11,925 bases of DNA from positions 1-11,925 of the forward strand of contig JAQVGR010000017.1 of NCBI GenBank assembly GCA_028696635.1. The letters are read 5' to 3'. Positions 6,507 to 11,925 of this stretch are shown here, piece by piece. The notes beneath the pieces were generated by a model. It was not told where the DNA came from. It was given only the letters and a program-made list of their open reading frames with translations, and did no database searches. The position numbers and the translations under genes were made by a program. Source of the stretch: Candidatus Krumholzibacteriia bacterium. Its GTDB lineage: Bacteria > Krumholzibacteriota > Krumholzibacteriia > Krumholzibacteriales > Krumholzibacteriaceae. How positions within the stretch are numbered: the first letter of the stretch is position 1; each line of letters opens with the position of its first letter.

Positions 6507-8135
6507 ATGGAGCGCACACCGATCGACGAGCGCGCCCCGTCATCCGCGGGCTCGGCGGCGCCCGGCCGCGGCGCCGCTCCCGTCGATCTAACCACGGCGA
6601 AGGTGATCTCCGAGACCTTCTTCGTCTCCGCCTCCAAGATAGGGATCTCCCTGCTCAAGCCGGTGCGCAGCGTCATCCTCGGGCGCCTCCTCCAGCCCGC
6701 TCTGTACGGGGTACTCAGCATCCCCTCCACCTACGTTCAGCTCATCGTCATCTTCTGCAACATCGGGTTCAACACGGCGGTGGCGAAGCTGATCCCCGAG
6801 TACCGCCAGCGGGGGCGCGAAGACCTCGCCGCCATGATCTACCGGGCGGCGGCCTTCCTCACCGTCGCGCTCGGCGCCCTGTGGTGCGTCCTGCTGATCC
6901 TCCTCGCCCCGTGGATCGCCCGCGACGTGGCGCACCTCTCCGAGGCGACCCTGCCGATACGCGTCTACGCCCTGGTGATCCCCTTTCTCGCCCTCGACGC
7001 GTTCTACGCCGTCGTCTTCCTCACCGTGCAGCGGGGGAAGGCGCGGGCGCTGATCACCCTGATCCACGGCCTGTTCAACGTCACGCTGCCGATCGCGGCG
7101 GTCCTGTGGCGACGCGACGTCACCCTCGTGATCGGGGGCTTTCTCACCTCCGAGGTGATCGGCGCTCTCTGCTACACGGCGTGGTTTCACGGAAGGGCGA
7201 TGCGCGGGTGGATGCGCGGCGCGGGGCCGCTCCTGCGCGGGATCAGGGAGGTCTTCGGATTCGGGTATCTCTTTTTCTTCGCCGGCCTCGGCTGGAACCT
7301 GATCAATTCGGTCGACCGCATCATGGTGAAGTACTATCTGCCCGCCGACGAGCTCGGATTCTACGCGATGGCTTCGATAGTGATCACCGTCATCTCGATC
7401 GTGCCCGCCACGGCGGGCACCGCGCTGATCCCCTCGCTCTCGGCCGCCCGCGTCAGCGGAGACCGGGGGCTCTTCCGCAGACAGATCGTCTCGACGTCGC
7501 ATATCGCGCTCGCCGTAATGGTCCCCGTCACGGCGATGATCTTCATGGGCGCGGGAGATCTGTTCGCCGTCGCGCTGCCGCGGTTCTCCCCCTCCGTCCC
7601 GCTGATGCGCATGCTCGTGCTGATCGGCGTCATCGACATCCTCTGCCGCATCGCGTGGGCCTCCCTGGTCGCGCACGGGCGCGGAGGCCTCGCGGCGGTC
7701 GCATACGTCGCGGCCGCCCTGATCAACGCGGCGCTCAACCGCCTTCTCATACCGCGCATCGGCACGACGGGAGCGGCGGCGGCGACACTCGCGACTTTCG
7801 GCCTGCTCGCCGCGGCGCTCCAGGCGATGATGTGGTCGATCTCGCGCGTTCGGATCAGGCCCTCGTCGCTGCTGCATCCGGCCCTTCTCTGCTCCGTCTT
7901 CCCGCTCCTCGCCATGGCCGCAGGGGGGCTCCCCCACTGGGCGCGCCTGGCCGTCATCCTCGTCCCCGGAGGAGCGGCGTACCTGCTGCTCGCCCTCCTG
8001 ACCGGCCTGATCCGCAGCGGGGAGATATCAGCGGCGCGCAGAGCTCTCGCTCCCCGCGCTCACGTGCCTCACGTGCGCGCAGCCCTCGCCGCGCTCGTGT
8101 TCATGGAGCGGATCGCAAGAAACGCCGGAAAATAG
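6507..8135 (+). CDS. Polysaccharide flippase-type membrane protein (MOP/Wzx-like)
   Basis: A 542-residue protein with a polar, Pro/Ala-rich N-terminus (about 1-30) followed by a dense series of hydrophobic helices, enough for 12-14 membrane passes. It resembles the oligosaccharide/polysaccharide export family of the MOP flippase superfamily. Features are ISLLKPVRSVILGRLLQPALYG near the N-terminus, FGYLFFFAGLGWNLINSVDRI in the seventh or eighth helix region, the YYLPADELGFYAMAS stretch and FMGAGDLFAVALP. Such proteins move lipid-linked glycans across the inner membrane. It begins only 13 nt after gatD, so it is probably co-transcribed, but its ribosome binding site is weak (GACGGGA, 6494-6500). 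No glycosyltransferase or polymerase genes are nearby, so the substrate is unknown. The functional link to the upstream tRNA amidation genes is unclear and may be incidental. Confidence 0.85.
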   Translation: MERTPIDERAPSSAGSAAPGRGAAPVDLTTAKVISETFFVSASKIGISLLKPVRSVILGRLLQPALYGVLSIPSTYVQLIVIFCNIGFNTAVAKLIPEYRQRGREDLAAMIYRAAAFLTVALGALWCVLLILLAPWIARDVAHLSEATLPIRVYALVIPFLALDAFYAVVFLTVQRGKARALITLIHGLFNVTLPIAAVLWRRDVTLVIGGFLTSEVIGALCYTAWFHGRAMRGWMRGAGPLLRGIREVFGFGYLFFFAGLGWNLINSVDRIMVKYYLPADELGFYAMASIVITVISIVPATAGTALIPSLSAARVSGDRGLFRRQIVSTSHIALAVMVPVTAMIFMGAGDLFAVALPRFSPSVPLMRMLVLIGVIDILCRIAWASLVAHGRGGLAAVAYVAAALINAALNRLLIPRIGTTGAAAATLATFGLLAAALQAMMWSISRVRIRPSSLLHPALLCSVFPLLAMAAGGLPHWARLAVILVPGGAAYLLLALLTGLIRSGEISAARRALAPRAHVPHVRAALAALVFMERIARNAGK

Positions 8136-8330
8136 TAAACGAATAGTTACATACTGTAAATACCTCGTTACTATATATTCTATTGATAAATAAAGCATTA
8201 CATCTAAATCGCGTATAATAGTCATTATTCATTTACAGTATGGGCGACAGAGTGTGGAGGCCGGCTCCGAGCGGGACTGGAACTTGTGAAATTTAACTAT
8301 ATATAGTATAACGAGTTATCAAATACATGG
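8136..8330. repeat. AT-rich intergenic island with inverted repeats
   Basis: The stretch 8136-8240 is about 25% G+C by hand count and 8281-8330 about 24%, separated by a GC-rich 40-nt block (8241-8280). The surrounding genes are far richer in GC. Two inverted repeat pairs interleave. ATACTGTAAAT (8151-8161) matches ATTTACAGTAT (8231-8241) perfectly. CTCGTTACTATATA (8164-8177) matches TATATAGTATAACGAG (8300-8315) apart from a 2-nt insertion. A palindrome ACTATATATAGT lies at 8296-8307, a perfect TATAAT at 8214-8219, and AAATAC occurs on both outer sides (8158-8163, 8321-8326). No protein-coding gene is evident. It might be a small mobile element remnant, a regulatory region or a structured RNA. 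Confidence 0.6.
8284..8312 (+). promoter_or_regulatory. Predicted sigma70 promoter of the small peptide unit
   Basis: TTGTGA (8284-8289), a 17-nt spacer and TATAAC (8307-8312) form a good promoter within the AT-rich island. The transcript would begin near 8319 and run through a hairpin and the 26-codon ORF to the terminators at 8543-8614, about 250-290 nt in all. Confidence 0.5.
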
Positions 8331-8364
8331 ATGCGAATGGGAATGATCGGGCATTCTGGCACGC

Positions 8365-8396
8365 GACTGGCTATCATGGGGAAGCGTGAGCCAGTT
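8365..8396 (+). other. Stem-loop in the leader of the small ORF
   Basis: ACTGGCT (8366-8372) and AGCCAGT (8389-8395) are perfectly complementary around a 16-nt loop, with an extra G-T pair at 8365/8396. It lies in the predicted untranslated leader, about 48 nt upstream of the small ORF start. Its role is unknown. Confidence 0.35.
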
Positions 8397-8419
8397 AAAT
8401 CAACCGGAAGGAATTTTGA

Positions 8420-8431
8420 GGAGTCTGGAGA
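8420..8431 (+). repeat. Direct repeat GGAGTCTGGAGA (second copy at 8660-8671)
   Basis: The 12-mer GGAGTCTGGAGA occurs exactly at 8420-8431, just before the small ORF, and at 8660-8671, in the spacer of the ubiA-family promoter. Both copies are followed by a G-run and, 10-20 nt on, by GTAC. This suggests a partial duplication of about 35-40 bp, or a shared binding site. Confidence 0.5.
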
Positions 8432-8443
8432 AAGGGGTTCGAG

Positions 8444-8524
8444 ATGCTGTACTTCACGAACATCGCGCTGCTGGTGGCTCTGATGATCGCCGGCAAGAGC
8501 GTATGGGGCAAGAGCGTCTGGTAA
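8444..8524 (+). CDS. Small hydrophobic peptide, 26 residues, unknown function
   Basis: The ATG at 8444 opens a 26-codon frame. The first part is hydrophobic (YFTNIALLVALMIAG, residues 3-17) and could span or insert into a membrane. It ends in an exact pentapeptide duplication, GKSVWGKSVW (17-26), encoded by two 15-nt copies (8490-8504 and 8505-8519 region) differing at one base. A good ribosome binding site, AAAGGGG (8431-8437), lies 6 nt upstream. The unit has its own predicted promoter and is closed by two terminator hairpins, which supports a discrete transcript. The size, single hydrophobic segment and basic/aromatic tail recall type I toxin peptides and other small membrane peptides, but I recognise no family. 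It could also be an incidental frame inside a small RNA. Confidence 0.45.
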   Translation: MLYFTNIALLVALMIAGKSVWGKSVW

Positions 8525-8542
8525 TCTGATCCGGATACTCCG

Positions 8543-8572
8543 AAAGCGGGGCCGCTCGCGGGCCCCGCTTTT
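8543..8572 (+). terminator. Intrinsic terminator after the small ORF
   Basis: The arms AAAGCGGGGCC (8543-8553) and GGCCCCGCTTT (8561-8571) are perfectly complementary with a 7-nt loop, and the stem runs into TTTT (8569-8572). It lies 18 nt after the small ORF stop. This is a typical bacterial rho-independent terminator. Confidence 0.85.
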
Positions 8573-8579
8573 ATCTTCT

Positions 8580-8614
8580 CGCCCGGCGGCCCTGCCGCCG
8601 GGCGCGCTCTTTTT
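8580..8614 (+). terminator. Second, tandem terminator hairpin
   Basis: GCCCGGCGGC (8581-8590) and GCCGCCGGGC (8594-8603) pair perfectly around a 3-nt loop, with one more C-G pair at 8580/8604. A T5 run follows at 8610-8614, 5 nt beyond the stem. It stands 8 nt after the first terminator and probably backs it up, insulating the ubiA-family gene from upstream transcription. Confidence 0.65.
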
Positions 8615-8652
8615 CTGGGCCTCTTCGAGCGACCCTCGCACGGCATGCGGTA

Positions 8653-8682
8653 TTTACGCGGAGTCTGGAGAGGGTCTATAGT
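8653..8682 (+). promoter_or_regulatory. Predicted sigma70 promoter of the ubiA-family gene
   Basis: TTTACG (8653-8658), an 18-nt spacer and TATAGT (8677-8682) form a sigma70-type promoter with a predicted start near 8689. The spacer contains the second GGAGTCTGGAGA copy. The location rules out the upstream in-frame ATG at 8645 as the translation start. Confidence 0.55.
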
Positions 8683-8731
8683 GTACCGGCCGGGGGCGAG
8701 ACACCGGGAACCGAAGGAGATCTTCCCGCTC

Positions 8732-9634
8732 ATGCGTACCGTTACCCTCTATCTTCGCGAGCTGCGGGCGCGGTTTCTGACCGTCAGCGTCCTCCCCGTG
8801 ATCCTCGCCGTCGCCGTCGCGCGGCACGAGACGGGGCGATGGGATCCCCTTCTCGCCGTTCTGACCCTCGCGGGGGCCGCTCTTCTGCACCTCGGCGCCA
8901 ACACGATCAACGACTGGTTCGATCACCGCAGCGGGAACGACGTGATCAACGTCGATTTCGCGAGCCCGTTCACCGGGGGGAGCCGCCTGATACAGGAGGG
9001 GCTGATCAGCCCCCGCGGCGTCCTGGCGCTATCGCTCTCGCTCATGGCCGCGGCCTGCGCGGTCGGCGCCGCGCTGACCGTCATGCGCGGCCCCCTGATC
9101 CTCCTCTTCGGGGCGGTCGGCATGCTCCTCGGGATCCTCTACACCGAGCCCCGGGCGATCCTCGCCGGGCGGGGGCTCGGGGAGCTCGCGATCCTCGCCG
9201 CGTTCGGCCTGATCGCCGTCGGGGCGTACTGGGTGCAGACGGGAACCGTCACCGCGCAGGGGATCGTCGCGCCCCTCCCCCTCGCCCTTCTCACCACGGC
9301 GATCATCATCATAAACGAGTTCCAGGACATGCGGGCCGACGGGGCGACCGGCAAGCGCACGCTCGTCGTTCGCCTCGGGGGCGCGAAGGGGGCGGTTCTT
9401 TTCGCCGCGGTCATGCTCGGCTCGTATCTGCCGACGGTCGCCGGGGTCGCGGCGGGGATCATGCCCCGCTGGACGCTTCTCGGGCTCGCCTCGCTGCCGC
9501 TCGCCGCGCGGGCGATCGCCGTCGCCGCCTCGTCATACGACGACCCCCGCCGCATGGCTCCCGCCAATGCGGCGACGATCCTCTGCCACCTGGCGACGGG
9601 GATCGCCCTGACCGCCGTCTATCTGATCGTATAG
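8732..9634 (+). CDS. UbiA-family prenyltransferase (MenA-like)
   Basis: A 300-residue integral membrane protein of the UbiA superfamily, which transfers polyprenyl chains to aromatic or other acceptors using a prenyl diphosphate and magnesium. The first Asp-rich motif is NTINDWFDHRSGND (57-70), followed by NVDFASPFTGGSRLIQEG (73-90). The second is INEFQDMRADGATGKRTL (194-211). About eight or nine hydrophobic helices are visible. The N-D-x2-D-x5-D spacing and GSRLIQ-G-IS-G resemble 1,4-dihydroxy-2-naphthoate prenyltransferases, so menaquinone synthesis is possible. Other UbiA functions are not excluded, and no quinone genes are adjacent. The ATG at 8732 is chosen because AAGGAG (8714-8719) precedes it and the predicted transcript start (about 8689) lies downstream of the other in-frame ATG. 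It converges with the LOG gene, leaving 29 nt without an obvious terminator. Confidence 0.85.
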   Translation: MRTVTLYLRELRARFLTVSVLPVILAVAVARHETGRWDPLLAVLTLAGAALLHLGANTINDWFDHRSGNDVINVDFASPFTGGSRLIQEGLISPRGVLALSLSLMAAACAVGAALTVMRGPLILLFGAVGMLLGILYTEPRAILAGRGLGELAILAAFGLIAVGAYWVQTGTVTAQGIVAPLPLALLTTAIIIINEFQDMRADGATGKRTLVVRLGGAKGAVLFAAVMLGSYLPTVAGVAAGIMPRWTLLGLASLPLAARAIAVAASSYDDPRRMAPANAATILCHLATGIALTAVYLIV

Positions 9635-9663
9635 CCGGATGACCGGATCCGCGCCGGCGGGCC

Positions 9664-10332
9664 TCAGTCGAACTCGATCCCCTCGCGGAGCTTGGCGATA
9701 TCCTCGATCACTTCCTCGTTCGAGTCGACGATGCGGATGATGTTGAGGTCCTCCGAGAGTATCTTGTCCTGGGCGAGCATCGTGCCCTCGAGCCAGCCGA
9801 CGAGCCCCTGCCAGTACTCCCTGCCGACGAGGAAAACGGGGAACGGGGCGATCTTGCGCGTCTGGATCAGGGTGAGCGCCTCGAACAGCTCGTCCATCGT
9901 GCCGTACCCGCCGGGGAGTATGACGAACGCCATGGAGTACTTGACGAAGATCACCTTGCGGATGAAGAAGTAACGGAACTGGATCAGCTTGTCGATGTAC
10001 GGGTTCGGCTCCTGCTCGGTGGGGATGTCGATGTTGAGCCCGATCGAGAGACCGCCGCCCTCCTGCGCCCCGCGGTTCGCCCCCTCCATCACGCCGGGGC
10101 CGCCGCCGGTGATGATCGAGCAGCCGAGCCGGGCGAGGCCGCGGGCGATGACGCGGGCATCCTCGTACGCCTTGTCCCCCTCCTTCACCCGTGACGAGCC
10201 GAAGAAGGTCACGCCCGGAGGCACGTCGGCCATGCTGTCGAACCCGTCGACGAACTCGGCGAGGATGCGGAAGAGCCGCCATGGCTCCTCGATGCTGAAC
10301 CTGTCTATATAGTACGGCCTGTCCTTGGCCAT
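9664..10332 (-). CDS. LOG family protein (TIGR00730-type Rossmann fold)
   Basis: A 222-residue soluble protein of the LOG (Lonely Guy) / lysine decarboxylase-like family. The nucleotide-binding signature is GGGPGVMEGANRGA (76-89), an Arg-Lys pair occurs at 125-126, and the hallmark PGGYGTMDELFEALT is at 140-154. The PGGxGTxxE motif is the phosphoribohydrolase active-site signature, so a nucleoside 5'-monophosphate phosphoribohydrolase is the likely activity. The natural substrate in bacteria is often unknown. The N-terminus (PYYIDRFSIEEPWRLFRILAEF) is typical of the longer bacterial subgroup. The start at 10332 is preferred because GGGAGG (minus strand, 10338-10343) lies 5 nt upstream. A longer in-frame start at 10401 would cross that site and a promoter-like region. 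It diverges from the dehydrogenase gene with a palindromic site between. Confidence 0.88.
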   Translation of the reverse strand: MAKDRPYYIDRFSIEEPWRLFRILAEFVDGFDSMADVPPGVTFFGSSRVKEGDKAYEDARVIARGLARLGCSIITGGGPGVMEGANRGAQEGGGLSIGLNIDIPTEQEPNPYIDKLIQFRYFFIRKVIFVKYSMAFVILPGGYGTMDELFEALTLIQTRKIAPFPVFLVGREYWQGLVGWLEGTMLAQDKILSEDLNIIRIVDSNEEVIEDIAKLREGIEFD

Positions 10333-10369
10333 CGGAACCTCCCGGATCCGCGGTGCGGGAAAACTCGCT

Positions 10370-10390
10370 GTACCCTCCCCCGCAGGGTAC
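10370..10390. promoter_or_regulatory. Perfect inverted repeat, possible operator
   Basis: GTACCCT (10370-10376) and AGGGTAC (10384-10390) are exact inverted repeats separated by 7 nt, giving a 21-bp site. It lies in the 110-bp region between two divergent genes and directly upstream of the TACAAT -10 box of the dehydrogenase, where it overlaps the -35 region. That is a usual place for a dimeric regulator to act. No regulator gene is present in the window. Confidence 0.45.
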
Positions 10391-10392
10391 GC

Positions 10393-10398
10393 TACAAT
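10393..10398 (+). promoter_or_regulatory. -10 box (TACAAT) of the dehydrogenase promoter
   Basis: TACAAT matches the consensus at five of six positions. No good -35 box is seen at the right distance, because the inverted repeat occupies that place. The promoter may therefore depend on an activator or be blocked by a repressor. The predicted start near 10405 leaves a leader of about 38 nt. Confidence 0.4.
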
Positions 10399-10442
10399 CA
10401 TGCGCGGTGCAAGACCGAACCTGCTCGCACGGGGGACGCGTC

Positions 10443-11405
10443 ATGAAAGCCCTGCGGTTCGACGGACACCGGCTCTCCCTGCGCTCGATGCGGCGCCCCT
10501 CTCCCCGGCGGGGGGAGGTCCTCGTGCGCGTACGCCTGGCCGGCATCTGCTCGACCGACATCGAGATCCTCCGCGGCTACATGGAATTCCGGGGGGTGCC
10601 GGGGCACGAGTTCGTCGGGACTGCCCAGTCTCCCGCCCCGCGCCGCCTGGCCGGGCGCAGGGTCACCGGGGAGATCAACCTCCCCTGCGGGAGCTGCGGC
10701 CTCTGCCGCGCGGGGCTCGGCAAGCACTGCCCGCGCCGCTCCGTGCTCGGGATCTCGGTTCGGGACGGGGCCTTCGCCGAATACCTCGCGCTCCCCGCGG
10801 CGAACCTCCACCCGATCCCGGACACGGTGAGCGACGAGGAGGCGGTCTTCACGGAGCTCCTCGCCGCCGCCTGCGAGATACCCGAGCGGGTCCGGATCAC
10901 TCGGCGCACGCGCGTCGCCGTGATCGGCGACGGCCGCCTCGCGGCGCTGGCGGTCCAGGTGCTGGGGCTTCGTACCGATCGTCTCGTCCTCTTCGGGATC
11001 GATCCCGCGAAGATGGAGACGATCTCCTCGCTGGGGTACGAGACGCGTCCCGCCGAAGAGGCGACGGGCTGCGCCGGCGCCTTCGACGTCGCCGTCGACT
11101 GCTCGGGCTCCCCCGGGGGGCTTCCCGGCGCGGTCGGGCTGGTGAGGCCGCGGGGAACGGTCGTGCTCAAGTCGACCTTCGCCGGCGAGGCGCGTTGGAA
11201 TCCCTCGACGGTCGCCGTGGGCGAGATCACGATCGTCGGCTCGCGATGCGGGCCGTTCCCGGCGGCGCTGGAGCTGCTCGAGCGGGGACTGGTGAAGGTC
11301 ATGCCGCTGCTCACGGCGATCTATCCGCTCGAGCGCTGGGAAACGGCGTTTCGCCGCGCGAGGGGGCGCGGGAGCTTCAAGGTCGCCCTCGAGATCGGAC
11401 CCTAA
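10443..11405 (+). CDS. Zinc-dependent medium-chain dehydrogenase (MDR family)
   Basis: A 320-residue NAD(P)-dependent alcohol/polyol dehydrogenase-like enzyme. Catalytic zinc ligands are Cys36 in AGICSTDIE and His55-Glu56 in GVPGHEFVG, with Glu138 a candidate fourth ligand. The structural zinc site is CGSCGLCRAGLGKHC (Cys82, 85, 88, 96). The Rossmann segment VAVIGDGRLAALAVQVLGL (158-176) departs from GxGxxG by Ala in the last position. The protein is somewhat short for the family (usually about 340-350), consistent with compact MDR subgroups. The substrate cannot be deduced. The ATG at 10443 follows GGGGGA (10431-10436) at 6 nt. The in-frame ATG at 10353 lies upstream of the predicted promoter and reads through the inverted repeat, so it is rejected. 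Confidence 0.88.
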   Translation: MKALRFDGHRLSLRSMRRPSPRRGEVLVRVRLAGICSTDIEILRGYMEFRGVPGHEFVGTAQSPAPRRLAGRRVTGEINLPCGSCGLCRAGLGKHCPRRSVLGISVRDGAFAEYLALPAANLHPIPDTVSDEEAVFTELLAAACEIPERVRITRRTRVAVIGDGRLAALAVQVLGLRTDRLVLFGIDPAKMETISSLGYETRPAEEATGCAGAFDVAVDCSGSPGGLPGAVGLVRPRGTVVLKSTFAGEARWNPSTVAVGEITIVGSRCGPFPAALELLERGLVKVMPLLTAIYPLERWETAFRRARGRGSFKVALEIGP

Positions 11406-11431
11406 CCGCGCGAGCGCGGGCAAGATATCGC

Positions 11432-11459
11432 TTTGCCCGGCGGCCCTCCGGAGTATATA
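11432..11459 (+). promoter_or_regulatory. Possible promoter of the rhomboid gene
   Basis: TTTGCC (11432-11437), 16 nt and TATATA (11454-11459) resemble a weak sigma70 promoter. The predicted start would fall within a few bases of the ATG at 11468, implying an almost leaderless message. Read-through from the dehydrogenase gene, 62 nt upstream and without a clear terminator between, is the alternative. Confidence 0.25.
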
Positions 11460-11467
11460 CATACTGT

Positions 11468-11925
11468 ATGCTGTTCATACCGCTGAAGGACATCAACCCG
11501 ACCCGCCGCCGTCCGGTGGTCACCTACGCGCTGCTCGCGCTGAACATACTCGCGTTCGTCTACCAGCTCTGGCACGGCGACGGCGGCCGGGCGGTGATCT
11601 CCTCTCTCGGGGCGACCCCGTTCGAGATCACCCGAGCGACCGATCTCGTCGGGAGCTACGGCCCCTATACGGTGCATCTCCCCGGGCCGACTCCGATATT
11701 CCTGACCCTGCTGACGTCGATGTTCCTGCACGGCGGGTTCCTGCACATCGGCTTCAACATGCTCTACCTGTGGATCTTCGGAAACAACATCGAGGACGTG
11801 CTCGGTCCGGTGAAATTCATAGCGTTCTACTTCTCCGGCGGGATGATCGCCCACGCGATGCATATCGCCTCCGATCCCGGCTCGCTGATCCCCACGATCG
11901 GGGCTAGCGGAGCGATATCGGCGGT
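11468..11925 (+). CDS. Rhomboid family intramembrane serine protease (3' truncated)
   Basis: The first 152 residues of a rhomboid protease, which cleaves substrates inside the membrane with a Ser-His dyad. The N-terminus FIPLKDINPTRRRPVVTYAL is typical of bacterial rhomboids and leads into the first helix (about 16-34). A loop of about 40 residues follows. Then come the conserved HGGFLHIGFNMLYLWIFG (88-105), with the oxyanion-hole region His and Asn, and the catalytic serine in IGASGAIS (Ser147). The active-site histidine and last helices lie beyond the window. The ribosome binding site is poor: GGAG (11450-11453) is 14 nt from the ATG, but no better in-frame start is present. Confidence 0.9.
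   Translation, partial: MLFIPLKDINPTRRRPVVTYALLALNILAFVYQLWHGDGGRAVISSLGATPFEITRATDLVGSYGPYTVHLPGPTPIFLTLLTSMFLHGGFLHIGFNMLYLWIFGNNIEDVLGPVKFIAFYFSGGMIAHAMHIASDPGSLIPTIGASGAISA

Noticed and set aside
4592..6730. Long minus-strand open frame opposite gatE and gatD
   Set aside because: It is antisense to two well-supported genes, has no family motif and shows the composition typical of GC-rich shadow frames.
8151..8241. LexA/SOS box
   Set aside because: The CTGT and ACAG half-sites are about 70 bp apart, whereas a LexA box needs them 8 bp apart.
8327..8389. 20-codon frame starting just after the predicted small-unit promoter
   Set aside because: It has no ribosome binding site and no hydrophobic or conserved pattern. 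Its end overlaps the leader stem-loop, so it is more likely untranslated leader.
8444..8731. Trp-type attenuator controlling the ubiA-family gene
   Set aside because: The Trp codons and terminator are suggestive, but no antiterminator pairing was found, a second terminator follows and the downstream gene has its own promoter.
8645..9634. Earlier ATG (8645) for the ubiA-family gene
   Set aside because: It lies upstream of the predicted promoter, has no ribosome site and adds 29 residues that look unlike the family N-terminus.
10333..10401. N-terminal extension of the LOG protein to 10401
   Set aside because: The ATG at 10332 has an ideal ribosome site, and the extension would translate the inverted repeat region.
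1..11925. CRISPR arrays, tRNA or rRNA genes, transposase genes
   Set aside because: No regularly spaced repeats, no tRNA or rRNA signature and no transposase-like protein were seen on either strand.

Overview
The window looks like a chromosomal segment of a GC-rich bacterium, probably from an uncultured lineage. The bacterial reading rests on three kinds of signal. There are sigma70-type promoters: TTGACA/GATAAC before the MFS gene, TTGAAG-17-TATATT before glnA and TTTACG-18-TATAGT before the ubiA-family gene. There are clear Shine-Dalgarno sequences before most genes. There is a GC-hairpin plus U-run terminator near 8543-8572. I cannot assign a phylum from the sequence alone.

Layout. At 1-96 is the 3' end of a plus-strand gene, followed by a GC hairpin. 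A complete OFA-type MFS transporter lies on the minus strand (171-1469). It diverges from a plus-strand, operon-like run: type I glutamine synthetase (1727-3136, with a predicted AUC start), gatE (3165-5102), gatD (about 5108-6493) and a polysaccharide-flippase-type membrane protein (6507-8135). A strikingly AT-rich intergenic island follows (8136-8330), containing inverted repeats. Next is a short transcription unit with its own promoter, a hairpin, a 26-codon hydrophobic ORF and two stacked terminator hairpins (8284-8614). A UbiA-family prenyltransferase (8732-9634) follows with its own promoter. It converges with a LOG-family protein on the minus strand (9664-10332). The LOG gene diverges from a zinc-dependent MDR dehydrogenase (10443-11405), with a perfect inverted repeat between them. 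A rhomboid-family protease begins at 11468 and runs off the right edge.

How the genes fit together. The most remarkable part is glnA-gatE-gatD. GatDE is the two-subunit Glu-tRNA(Gln) amidotransferase regarded as typical of Archaea, whereas Bacteria normally use GatCAB. Here it sits behind a bacterial promoter and directly downstream of a glutamine synthetase that makes its amide donor. The cluster therefore reads as a compact glutamine supply and Gln-tRNA(Gln) formation module, with a flippase gene appended. The remaining genes (transporter, prenyltransferase, LOG, dehydrogenase, rhomboid) are individually ordinary and show no obvious shared pathway. The second point of interest is the AT-rich island and the small hydrophobic peptide unit at 8136-8614, which I could not match to a known element.
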